From: Purshia tridentata
Taxonomy: Eukaryota > Streptophyta > Magnoliopsida > Rosales > Rosaceae
Direction of reading: 5' to 3'
DNA: 64,000 bases
Assembly: GCA_003254885.1 (NCBI GenBank)
Contig: QANT01008329.1
Span: 28,874 to 92,873 of the forward strand
The translations under genes and the position numbers were made by a program. Positions 38,136 to 48,979 of this stretch are shown here, one piece after another. Each line of letters opens with the position of its first letter. Within the stretch, counting starts at the first letter, position 1. The notes under the pieces were generated by a model. That model saw nothing but the letters and a program-made list of their open reading frames with translations. It was not told where the DNA came from and ran no database searches.

Positions 38136-39277
38136 CTGTGCAAGTTTTTCAACAAATGGGTCACATCAAAATCTACCAACTACATTATTATTCAAACCAT
38201 TAATATAACATTTGTATACAGTTTATATGGCTGGATATACAGGGTATACAGCAAGTATGTATACATTTTGTAACAGGGAACCATGGAAACAAAATAATAG
38301 CATTGTTTGTGTGTAAGTATTACCTGATCCGAGATTGTGGCGAAGTGGGAAAACCATGGCTAGATCTATCATCATGGAATAGAGCCCCGAGTTTCCCTGG
38401 GTTTTCAATACCCAGCAACTGGTTTCCTCTGTCCCCTGCACCTTTCACCCATCTCCTACGCCTGCAAATTACTTGTGCTGCCACGCAAGATGTTTTTCTT
38501 TTACCTTTTTCGGTTAACTAGCACACTTACCGTTAAAAAAATAAACATATTTCATGGTTCGAGATAAATAACAATACATTATTTGATGATTCAATTTATA
38601 AAGTCTCCCGTCTATGTTTTACAAAAGTAGTTTAATCTTATATTGGTTTTACAATTACATTAAACTCAATTCTTGAATATATTAATTTTGCAACTCATAT
38701 CAATAACAATCAATATTAATGATTAAAAAAGCTCAAATAATTTTTGAATTATTTGATTGAAATTGTGTATAAATAATTTCGTATTTATTTAGATGTATTC
38801 TTCTTTATTTATCTTTCATATTAGTTTGACTTTATTTTTAAAAATAAAATCTCTCTTTTTTTAATCAAGAAAATTAGAAAAATACTATGGAATTGAAACG
38901 TACACAAGCGGAGTATCACTTTCAATTTTTTTTAAATATTGGATAAATTAAATTAAATTTATGACCTATTTTAATTTTACTTTTTTTTTTTCTTCACTCC
39001 TTCACCACTTAAGAGTTAACTGCTTTACTGGCAACCATAAAAAAGTTAACTGCTTTACCGGCAACCATAAAAAAGTCAACTGCTTTACCGGCAACCATAA
39101 AAAAGTTGTTCGCGCCGGGCTGCGGTTATAAAAGTTGGTCGAAACGGTGCGTGTGGAGTAGTGTTAAAACTGAAGTAGTAGGCCCAACGACGTCGTTTGA
39201 AATGAGTGTTCTTAGCTCGGGAGACCATGTAAAAGTCATTGTGTGACTTGGGTCTGCGCGAGCCGCGAAGGAGAACC
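38136..39277. other. Divergent promoter region between DUF616 and HGH1 genes
   Basis: Both genes start outward from here. The left end carries the likely first non-coding exon and leader intron of the DUF616 gene (up to about 38.44 kb). The middle is AT-rich. A three-copy 30-bp tandem repeat lies at 39014-39103. RGCCCA and ACGTC-type boxes (GGCCCAACGACGTCG near 39182) sit close to the HGH1 start. Confidence 0.5.
39014..39103. repeat. 30-bp tandem repeat, three copies
   Basis: The unit AGTTAACTGCTTTACCGGCA plus ACCATAAAAA recurs three times with exact 30-base spacing (39014, 39044, 39074). There is one C/T change in the first copy and one T/C change in the third. It sits about 180 bases upstream of the HGH1 start codon. 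Confidence 0.9.
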
Positions 39278-42084
39278 ATGGCGACGGAACTGGAAGAACT
39301 AGTGGGATTTCTATCTTCTCCATCTCCAACAGTAAGTAGCTTTCATACTCCTTCAGACCCAGTTTGCTTGCTTAGAAATCCCAGTTAAGTAATTAAATAA
39401 AACTTGATATTTATAAAATAAATGGCTGCTACATGAGCAATCTTTTACATATATGTGATTTCCCTGTAACTTAACATACCATTACTGTTGGTTTCGTCGT
39501 AGTTTGAGAGATAATTTTATTCCAAGAAGTTAATTAGGCATTGTGATGCTTTGAATCCACCAAAACTGAATATTTTGGCGACTGTTTTTGAAAAGAGTGA
39601 AAATCGAGAATTCGAAATTTATAATGTTATGTTCAAAGAATGAATATGGAATTTTTTTCTGGGTTTGTTTCAACTTGTGTGAAATAATGTCATTGTGTTC
39701 CTATAATTCAAGGACATGTGGGAGTTATAACTTATAGGTCCTCTGAATCCTCACCTTCACTCTTTAATTTAACTGGCTTTTTAAATTTACTTGAAGGGAA
39801 ATTAAATGTAATTTACTGGGATCATTGATGTTATTGCATTATTGGCTAACTTTTCATGTTTAAAAGGTAACAAAGGCAGCTGTTGATATCGTTCGGGGAT
39901 TAACCGGGTCTGATGATGGCTTGCAGTCTCTAGCCAATTATTCGAAGATTCTGCTGCCATCATCATCTCGCCTCTTAGCTGGAAAAAAGGTGCTTTAGTA
40001 TCATTCCTCTGGTCAAATTTTCCCTGTGATCAGAATTTTGGTTCACTGTGCATTCTAACTTGTTGTGATGACTCTCTGATGGCATTATTTTTGTATAAAA
40101 AAATTGGTTTAACATTCCAGGAGGTCTCAGAACCTGCAGCAGAAGCCCTTGTCAATCTTTCACAAAATTCGGATCTAGCAGCAAAGATGGTTGACATGGG
40201 AATGATTAACACAGCTATGGACATTTTATTTAAACCAGAGTCTAGTATTAGCCGGTTGCTGGCTATGCTTTTAGTTAATCTCACACAGTTGGATGCTGGT
40301 ATAACTTCTTTACTGCAGGTATGTTTCTTTCTTAGATCATTTTATGATCATTCAATCCCCTAGAGATATTTATAAAAGAAAATCAAAAACAGTACCCTTT
40401 TCTTTTGGAGAAATTGCAATCTATTACAAGCATTTTCAAATTTTTTTTTTAAAAGAAGGCAAAGTTTTGTTTTTTTTATCTATGCATATCTATTACAAAA
40501 ATTTTCTATTTACATATTTTATTGTGCTCTGTCACTGAAACATTAATTACTAATTGTGGGAACTGTGTATATTTTATAGACTGGAGATGAGAAGATGCAA
40601 GGGCTGTATGTTATGAAGCTTGTGAGATCATTTTGTAGATCCTCTGGTGAAGTCAGCGGTGTGTTTTTCTTTTCTAAATTGATTTTGTTTTAACTTACAA
40701 AAAGATATGGATCTGAATGCCTAAATATTCTTTGTTCCATGTGGCATACCAATTTTAAGTACTGGTTCTTCTACTTGGTACATGACAGTGGAGAAGCATA
40801 AAAGTTGAAGCTTGCATTGTTGTTCCTCTACATCATTTTTGGTAGTCTTGAGGTCCCATAGATGGGTGGTTTCAGCCATAAAATCTTTCAATTTGTCATA
40901 AAATCCTTAAAGGTGATATGTTTTGGACATAACACGTAAGTCCTTTTAAAAAATTTCACAAAAACAAAAGTTTTAGCTGTTTAAAAGATTCTAATGTATA
41001 ATTTTCACATTTTTTGTATTGCAATCACCAACTTTAGCATGTTTATCACTATATTGCTCTGAAATTTTTTGCTGCACATGTATCAGAGGATCCTTTTGAA
41101 CATGTTGGTTCCATACTCGTAAACATCTCAAAGAAGGAAACAGGCAGGAAACTGTTACTGGACCCTACACGAGGGCTTTTAAAGCAGATTATTAGACAGT
41201 ATGACTCTTCTAGTCCGTTGAGAAGGAAAGGGGTATGTTCAATAGATCACCTCAAAGGACCAAGATAAGGACTCCTTTGTGTTGTTTATTCTATATGTAG
41301 ACATATTTTTCACCCATGATTATCAACAATTAGTAACAAAAGTAAAACTGCTACTGAACAAACAAAAGCAGGACCTAGCTCTTGTGCACGTGTGAGCATA
41401 ATTATTTGAAAAGATTCTTTAAGAAAATGCTAATTGACTAATTTTATATAATCATTCTTTGTGATCTGGACATAATGAGCTATCGGTTAGTGTTGGATTT
41501 GTATTTATCAAGCTTAGCTAGGCTTTCTGAATTAGCTCAAAATCTTCCAGATATCAAGTACAGCTAACTCTGGTCAAGGTTGAGCAGCCGAGCTGTGTGC
41601 CAATCTAACCAACGGAAGCTTAGTTAGCCACAGCTTGCACTTGTTAGTGAGATAATTTTATATTCTTTCAGGTTTCTGGAACTATTCGCAACTGTTGTTT
41701 TGAAGCCGAGAGTCAGCTTCAGAATTTGCTTTTGATTTCAGAGTTTCTCTGGCCAGCTCTGCTTCTGCCGGTTGCCGGTAACAAGGTCATATTTTGCACC
41801 TTTTTCATGACTTTTGACACTTACATATTTTGATCAGATAGAGTGAGGAAGTGAACTATTTGAATTATTGATAAATTCAGTATCTTTCTACTATTCTATG
41901 CTTGTTTTATTTCTTTTCTATTGATATGGTAAGTTGTGCCCAGATATACAGTGAGCAGGATAGATCGAAAATGCCACTTGAGCTTTCAACTGCTCTCTCA
42001 ATTGAGCGTGAACCAGTTGATGATCCTGAAGTTCGTGTTCAAGCACTGGAGGCATTATACTTAATCTCATTACAGGTAAAATAA
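39278..42084 (+). CDS. HGH1: HGH1 homolog (ARM-repeat eEF2 folding factor), apparently lacking its last exon
   Basis: Seven exons join in frame: 39278-39331, 39867-39989, 40121-40318, 40580-40658, 41087-41232, 41672-41785 and 41944-42075, giving 282 residues. Read-through of the next donor adds two codons and a stop at 42084. HGH1 features are the N-terminal MATELEELVGFLSSPSPTVT, ARM-like helices (AAEALVNLSQNSDLAAKMV, SSISRLLAMLLVNLTQLD), SGTIRNCCFE and DPEVRVQALEALYLISLQ. HGH1 is a TRiC/chaperone-linked factor needed for eEF2 folding in yeast. Plant homologs I know go on about 50 residues after YLISL (AGRRAFWSVNGPRILQVGYE type). No such exon was found before SDH6 starts at 46051. Copia fragments begin about 250 bases after the last donor. 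Either the last exon was lost, lies elsewhere because of rearrangement, or the assembly is wrong. Confidence 0.82.
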
Positions 42085-42404
42085 GAAATTTTCTTCAGGG
42101 TTCTTTCTCAGTGTTCTATACATGCAATATAATATATTTTATTTTTTTCATTTAATGAACTGTGCATGCTTTTAAAGTTAAAAGAAAAGTTTTAGAAAAA
42201 GTGAAAAGAAAAATCATGTGGGACTGATAATATATCAAAGAAAACGAATCGACAACAAAAAGCAATGTTGAGTAACGGAATAAATATGTCGTTGGATTAG
42301 GTGCATTAATATGATGGCTTTTGTAGAGTGTTTTTTCTTGACAAAATGCATAATATGAAATCAGTCGAGATCTATCCTCTCGTTAAGTCATGGCTTATCA
42401 ACTC

Positions 42405-42888
42405 CATGACTCCCAACCTTATGTCACACTTTGTACAGTGTGGAACAGCGAAAGATGTATGGGATGCTGTTAAGAGAAGCTATCTTGATGTTTCTGACTC
42501 TTCTCAGGTTTATGAATTGATGAAGAAGGCTTTTTCATTGCGTCAAGGAGGCCGACCTCTCACTGAGTATTATAATGAGCTGAACTCCATTTTTATGGAG
42601 CTTGATTATCGGAGGCCTAATGATATGGAATGCTTCCTCTGTTTCTCCACATCAGCTGGGCACTCCATATCATTAGGCCTCCGATAATCAAGCTCCATAA
42701 AAATGGAGTTCAGCTCATTATAATACTCAGTGAGAGGTCGGCCTCCCTGACGCAATGAAAAAGCCTTCTTCATCAATTCATAAACCTGAGAAGAGTCAGA
42801 AACATCAAGATAGCTTCTCTTAACAGCATCCCATACATCTTTCGCTGTTCCACACTGTACAAAGTGTGACATAAGGTTGGGAGTCATG
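42405..42888. repeat. Large palindrome: two 229-base arms with a 26-base loop
   Basis: Bases 42405-42633 and 42660-42888 are reverse complements with at most one or two mismatches (near 42631/42662). Both arms encode the same Copia gag segment in opposite directions. The right arm ends exactly one base before the N at 42889. Confidence 0.9.
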
Positions 42889-43668
42889 NCACCTTCTGGT
42901 TTTACTGCTGGTTCCTATGACCCTTCGGTTCGTCGATGCACACACTGCAATGGTACCAAACATACAATTGACGTGTGTTGGAAGAAGCATGGCTATCCGG
43001 AGTGGTATAAGCTAAAACAAGCTGAGAAGAAAAACAGGAAGTCTTCTCAGGCTGCTCTTGCCAGCGCATTTCCATCTTCTGCTTCTCATGTCTCACGAGT
43101 GTCTTCTCAGGAAGGTAATTTTGGTTTAGCCTTTATTTCTTCTGCTAATAACACTTGGGTTATTGATTCAGGGGCTACTGATCATATGACTAGTAATTCT
43201 TCTCTATTTACTTCTCTAATGTCTCCGCCTGTTAAGTCTGTTCAGGTTGCCAATGGGACTCCCATGCCGATTACTGGGGCCGGGAATGTCTCACTCTCTC
43301 CCTCACTTTCCATGTCTTCTGTCTTACTTGCTCCTACTAGAGGATCGACCAGAAAGGATCAGATCAGCAGGTCTATCTGCTGAATGGTGGCAGGTCTGGG
43401 CTCTCTGCTGAACGGCGAAAAATCGACTCAGAAAAATTGGTTCTACTGATCGGAAAGGAACTGGGCTCTTCTTGAATAAGCAGAAATAGGATGATCAATA
43501 GAATGAAAAGCTGGTTTCGCTTCTCTTTGAATGATCTATAGAAATTAGGGTGTTTATTTTCCAGCCAGAGAGGTAGGCAGCGGAAATCTTTAGCCTTTAG
43601 GCTCTGATACCAAATTGATAATTGGCTGAAAGGTTGTATTTTCATTAATCTGAATGAATGAATTTATA

Positions 43669-43773
43669 GGCTAACAGCTGTGCTAACAGCTGTGCTAACA
43701 GCTAGCTAACAGCTGTGCTAACAGCTAGCTAACAGCTGTGCTAACAGCTATACTAACAGCTATACTAACAGCT
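43669..43773. repeat. Tandem repeat of GCTAACAGCTGT-like units in the LTR
   Basis: About nine degenerate 8-12 base units (GCTAACAGCTGT, GCTAACAGCTA, ACTAACAGCTAT) follow each other. They lie within the LTR-like end of the Copia fragment. Confidence 0.85.
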
Positions 43774-43860
43774 AATTATAATGCTCTTTTCCCCTATGAA
43801 CTAATCAAACTTTTATCCAATGTAAATATATTTACATTAACCCAAAACTTTCATCCCAAT

Positions 43861-46050
43861 CTCTAGTAAAATCATTAGGATTGTAATTTGAAATCCCCAA
43901 GTCTCTGGGATTGTCTTACAAGTTCTTTCTTCAGGAAAAGAAGATTAACTGACAAAATCGTTTGGTTCTAATCACCAAAAGCAGATAAATGCAACTATCA
44001 GAAATAAGCACAAGGCTGTGAACATTTTATGGATTTCCTTCTACTTATTATGTCATAATCAATGAGGCAATGGGCTAGGCCGCGCTTAATGACCCAATGT
44101 CCAATCCAAAATTTCTAGCTACACTTCAAAAGTTTGCTTGACCTTCAAGTAATATTTCTTTGATTTCTTATTTGAAAATAAAATCCAAGACTTTATACAT
44201 GAATTTTCTTGAAGTAAAACTCTCAAATTTGAACTAGCTTTGAGAAGAAAAAAATATTATACTGTGTGCAATTTTTTTTGATAGCGTATCTTTGACTTCT
44301 TCATTATAGTTCATGGTTATGAATCATTTTTAAATTGATTTGAAACTTTTGTTACAAATTTAAAACACCATAATGTGTATTGAAATTAGAGTTTATATAA
44401 CTTACACAAACCATCAATTAAACTTACGCAAATTAAATAATATTTTTAAATTTTCAACAAAACATATGTGCGGAATTGGTAAAATTTAAATATGAGGAAC
44501 AAACATGATTTCGAATTGGTATTCAACTCACAACACTAGGAAAGAATACCAAACGAACTCCTCAATTTTCAAGATGATTTTCTAAAAGAAATAAAAATTT
44601 ATCAAGATTGAGCTACCAATTTATTTATTCAGTCCCAAAATGGGTCATGGCTCACTCATTATTGGGCTCAAATTGGTGTCCTTACTACCTAGCTCATTTC
44701 CAATCCATTCTTAGCTCATGGACAACTGTCCACCATTCAAAATACAAGCTATTTTAGCCAAATAATTGGTTGCATATTGTTAAAAAACTTAAGTGCAAAG
44801 TAAGTAATTGGACCACTATAAAAGGAAGCTTACAAGGCAATTTTCAAGCATCCAACCTCTCCAACACACACAATCTCAAAAACTCACAACAATGTGAATT
44901 TCTCAGCAAATGTTTTGCTCCCAATTCATCCCAGTGGGCTTTTATTTCTCAAAGCTCTCTTTATATATTTCCTTGTGCTTATGCAATTTCCTTGTATTTT
45001 GGGGTTTTCCAAGAACTCCTCTTGTTCTTTGAAATTTTTTTAGAATTATTTTTCCATTAAGCTCTCTTTTAAATTCATGCTGCTCTTTTATTTACATTTT
45101 GGTTGTTTATTTTCAAAGTCCTAATTGATCGAGGCAAGAAAAGAATTTAGATAGTTTTTTTTACGTTCCCTTCTTATTGCACAATCATTGTTAGAGGTTA
45201 GATCTTTAATTTTATTTTTTATTTTTCACTTTGAATATTAGCTATTTCTAATGGACTATTTCAAGCCGATTAGTGACATGCTTGCAATCACGCCAAAGGT
45301 TGGAAAATTTGCCCCCACTTACGACAAGTTTTGACTAGAAACTTGGCATTCCACGTGGCTGGGCATTTTTTGTGTTGACACACAATCCAAGCAAAATAAA
45401 TTAAAAAAGATTAAACTACCAACATAGCAATTACGGTCTCCTCAATTTTTTAAGATGATTTCTAAAGGGGGGAAAAAAAAAAAATTTCAACTTACACTTT
45501 GCATGTTTGACTTGATATTTTTTCCAAATTGCAACTCGACATTTGAAAATTGTGACCCACTCTTTTAAAAAATTTTTATTTTTATTTTTCATTAACGTGG
45601 CACTGACTGATATGGCTTCCATGCAACCTAAAAGGGAGTCCCCACATATGCCATGTCAAGAAAAAGTGGGCCGTAGTCTTGCCATGTCATTGCTTGATGA
45701 TCAGGCAGATGGATCCACATGGTCATAAATTCCACATTTTAGGTTGCAATTTGGAAAAATTATAAAGAAAGGAACTAATTTGTGAATTAAGTTAAACCTA
45801 GAGGGTGAAAATTTGTAATTTGCTAGAATAAAATTTAACTACCAACATGGCAATATTCAATTGGTGACAGGACCAAACCACACCAAAACAAGAAAGGAGG
45901 GGAGCAAATCCCTCATCATTGAACAACATTTATAAAATAAAATGATGAGAAGGGAGCTTTAAAGAGAGGAATCTGGAGCAAGCGAAGAAGTGTGACAGCG
46001 ACTCTCATTTGGATTAAGGAAGAAGAGGCGAAGGTATTAGTAATAGAAAT
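43861..46050. other. Intergenic, repeat-derived DNA upstream of SDH6
   Basis: No gene was seen. Around 44.64-45.25 kb the sequence has the look of a solo LTR or LTR remnant (CACTATAAAAGG at about 44814, then a T-rich leader-like stretch), but no boundaries could be fixed. Bases 45410-45860 contain two copies of AACTACCAACATRGCAAT flanking a segment with weak inverted ends (TTTTTTCCAAATTGCAAC near 45520 and GGTTGCAATTTGGAAAAA near 45743), possibly a small DNA transposon. The last 100 bases are the SDH6 leader. Confidence 0.45.
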
Positions 46051-47319
46051 ATGGGTGATTCTTCTTCTTCTTCATCACCTCAGTCCTTCATTACAAAGCA
46101 TTGGGAGGGTTACAAGGATTTCTGGTGCGAGAGGTTCTCTTTTCTCAACAACTATTCCAAGTTCATCAAGCGTGATAAGCCTCTTCCCTCTTGGTCCGAT
46201 TCTGATGTCGAAACCTTCATTGCTTTGGACCCTGTTCATGGCCCCGCTGTAATTTCTTCTCCTTCTATTCTTTCAATTCCTTCACTTTACCTTTACTCTC
46301 TATGTCCAAATTCTATGTGTGGGGTTATGCTTTTTATGGTTTGTGGGTCTCTTTGATTTTGTGTTTTGTTGAGCCCATCGGGATCTGTGTATCATATTTT
46401 ATTGTTTTGGATTGCTCTTTGTTCTTGTTCTTATTTTCTTCATCTGGGATATGTTATTTTTGTCCTTGATTTCATTTTAGAGCTGTGGGTCTTTCTGTCT
46501 AGGCCCTTTTATTGGAAGATGATCACCTGGGTATATCTTATTTCTGGGTTAGGTTTTGTTTTTATTTTTTATTTTTCTCTTTTTTCGAGATGTTGATTGG
46601 ATTTGGTTTTAAGTTGGTCATATTCATCTGGGTAGGTCTTAATTTTGTCTTTCATTTCAGTTTTTTCCTATTTTATTTTTGTTATGCTTGGTGTATATAT
46701 ATAAATGATAAAAGATGTTTTTGCACTTAGTATTTAAAGTTTAATGTCATCTGTGTTAGCGTTCACACCCACCCCATTTTCACGGCTGATTTCCAAGTGC
46801 AATGGAGTATCATTTGTTAAATCTAACTTTATAGCCAGTGCTCCAATTATTATATGTTATATTATACTTTTGTCCAGTGAGCCAGATCTGAACCCACAAC
46901 TAGAGGATATGTCTGCTAATATATATCTGCTATAATTTGGTTCACTTTGCATACTCTGTACAGTTAACAGGCTCTTTTTTTGTGGAAAATCTTTGTTGAC
47001 ATGCTTTCCTTTTTCAGCTGAAGACTGCTAGGGAAGCAGTGAACTACGGTCTTACAGGAAGTGTTATTGGAGCAGTATCAACTGCTGGCTTTGCATGGAA
47101 ATATTCAAAAAGTTTGCATGGTAGTCTACTTCCTCTCTTTTTTTGTGTTTTCACTATCTTACTCTTCTATATGAACAAGTACACTGCATAGGGATGAGAT
47201 GCATCTAGTTACTTCTTTCTAGCATCATATGGATGTGAGAAGATTTCCATGATAATTTCACTAATTGAGGCTGCCATGGTTGGAATCTCTAATGATATAA
47301 ACACTTCTGCTTGATATGC

Positions 47320-47353
<34 letters not shown>

Positions 47354-48979
47354 TATTTTTTTAACTCTAACCTTTTTCTTTAAACAGACGCTCATCTTAC
47401 CTACTGTACCTGTGTTGACATGACATCACATGGGTAAAAACAATTGTTAACTCTGTTTTTCGGAAAATAGGCGTATTTAATACTTGGACAAAGCCGCATC
47501 TAATTCTTGTACTAAGTCCATGTTTACTGGAAAAAATTGCTAGTGCTTATCCAGTTGGCTATGATAGAATGGACTAACATGGATTACTATGAGTAGAAAA
47601 GATATCATTGATATGTAAATAAATAATTACAATTACAGCTGCTTCAGTCAGGTCCTCTATTGCATTTTCAAAGTTGTTTCATTCATTCATTCTTTTTTTC
47701 TGATGTTTCTTCTGCCTTCTGGTCTGAATTGTTCATCTATATTCTTAAAATATAAATTTTTGGAAACACTTACATATACTTGGTGTACACATTTTTTTCT
47801 CTTTCCTTCTTCCTTGGGTTCTGTGTAATTGCCATGTACATGGGTGTGCATCTATTTCCAACAAACGACTTTGGTATTTTTTTTTTAAAAATATTCAAAA
47901 TAGTCATGTATTTTGTGAAATTCTTTCTAAGAAAAAAAGAAAAAACTATCATGTGAGGGTCACTGTAAAAGGGATCCTGTTTGTTGGCAACTTTTACACT
48001 ATGTGCTGCAATCATAAGGTCCATGTATTGCGGAAGAAATTATTTTGCAACTCGGTTGTAATCCTTGTAGTCTGGTTTTTGGTTTTCTGTTTAAACTGTT
48101 TTCCTTTTTCAAAGGCCACACTTCATATAGTCTGTTGCTTTCACTTTTGAGAGCAAATTAAGGGGGGTCAACTGTTCAAGTTTTGGTAGAGATGGATCAA
48201 CCGTAGGTTATGATAGACTGTTTCATGCAAACTTTCAACTGTTGTTCACTGTTGAAAGCAAATTAAGGATCATATGTTGATAGCCTGTTTCATTCAAATC
48301 CCCCTCCCACACCAACCTCACCCCCCCCCCCCCCCCCCTCTCTCTCTCCCTCTCTTTCCCCCCGGNCCTCTCTCTCTCTCTCTCTTTCCCCACGGGCAGC
48401 TCTGTCTCTATTCCTATCATGGGAGTCATTTAGAAGGGTGCAAGTTTCAGTGGTTTGTACTGATTTCCACTATGCTGCAATTTTTGTATTCATACAAATA
48501 TCAAGTTAGCTTATGCTCACACACTATAGATTATGAAGATATCAGTAACATTTTCTCTGTGTGTGTGTGTGTGTGTGTGTGAAAAGATGTCAGTAACATT
48601 GCTTGAACTACATTCCGATCTTACTATGTTGTAAGTGTATGGCTGATGACTGATATATGTAGCTCGGTAATGCATGTGACATCGCTATGGGTATTTTAAC
48701 TTGCAATATCAAATGGCTCAATCATAAGTATGACAATTAAAGATAGGGTTCTTTTGGATGGCTATAGAAGTTTTTGATGTGATGGATTGGGAGGAATTTT
48801 AAGCTTTCCTATTGTATTTTTCAGGTGCTGGACTGTCCTTTCTAGCTGGAGGTGTTTTTGGATGGACATTTGGACACGAAGTTGCAAACCACTGGCTGCA
48901 ACTTTACAGGTTGGACACCTTGGCTGCACAAACTAAGTTCCTGGAGTGGTGGGAAGAGAAGAGTGTGGGGAAGTCTTAA
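46051..48979 (+). CDS. SDH6: Succinate dehydrogenase subunit 6, mitochondrial (plant complex II), 3 exons
   Basis: Three exons, 46051-46248, 47018-47120 and 48825-48979, give 151 residues. The protein starts MGDSSSSSSPQSFITKHWEG, followed by YKDFWCERFSFLNNYSKF, KPLPSWSDSDVETFIALDPV, then two hydrophobic, Gly-rich segments (about 76-96 GSVIGAVSTAGFAWKYS and 103-120 LSFLAGGVFGWTFGHEVANH), and ends EWWEEKSVGKS. This matches plant SDH6 (At1g08480 type), a plant-specific accessory subunit of mitochondrial complex II in the inner membrane with no bacterial counterpart. No cleavable presequence is obvious. The second intron is long (1704 bases) and contains a poly-C/CT tract with an ambiguous base. 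Confidence 0.95.
48319..48388. repeat. Poly-C and CT low-complexity tract with an ambiguous base
   Basis: A run of about 19 C followed by CT repeats spans this part of SDH6 intron 2, and an N lies at 48366. The tract is a likely sequencing or assembly weak spot. A GT microsatellite follows at about 48560-48581. Confidence 0.85.

Larger units (their letters stand above)
42300..43860. mobile_element. Scrambled Ty1/Copia LTR retrotransposon fragment
   Basis: The coding pieces are a Copia gag domain and a protease start. Plus strand 42375-42633 reads SWLINSMTPNLMSHF and GTAKDVWDAVKRSYLD; the minus strand 42888-42606 repeats the same gag segment. Plus strand 42890-43330 holds the zinc-finger-like CTHCNGTKHTIDVCWKKHGY and the protease motif WVIDSGATDHMT. 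At 43599-43614 the minus strand reads TTTGGTATCAGAGCC, the usual Copia primer-binding site, followed outward by an LTR-like segment (about 43616-43860) with GCTAACAGCTGT repeats. Orientation therefore flips at least twice in 1.5 kb. An ambiguous base lies at 42889. No integrase or reverse transcriptase was seen. The element lies directly behind the last recognisable HGH1 exon. Confidence 0.85.

Noticed and set aside
43669-43773. Short regular repeats that might suggest a CRISPR-like array
   Set aside because: Units are 8-12 bases without unique spacers and belong to a plant retrotransposon LTR.
44640-45250. A complete solo LTR
   Set aside because: A TATA-like site and LTR-like base composition are present, but no TG...CA ends or target duplication could be fixed, so it is only mentioned as possible.
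48274-48582. A 102-codon frame rich in Pro, Leu and Ser
   Set aside because: It is translation of poly-C, CT and GT repeats inside the SDH6 intron and crosses an ambiguous base.
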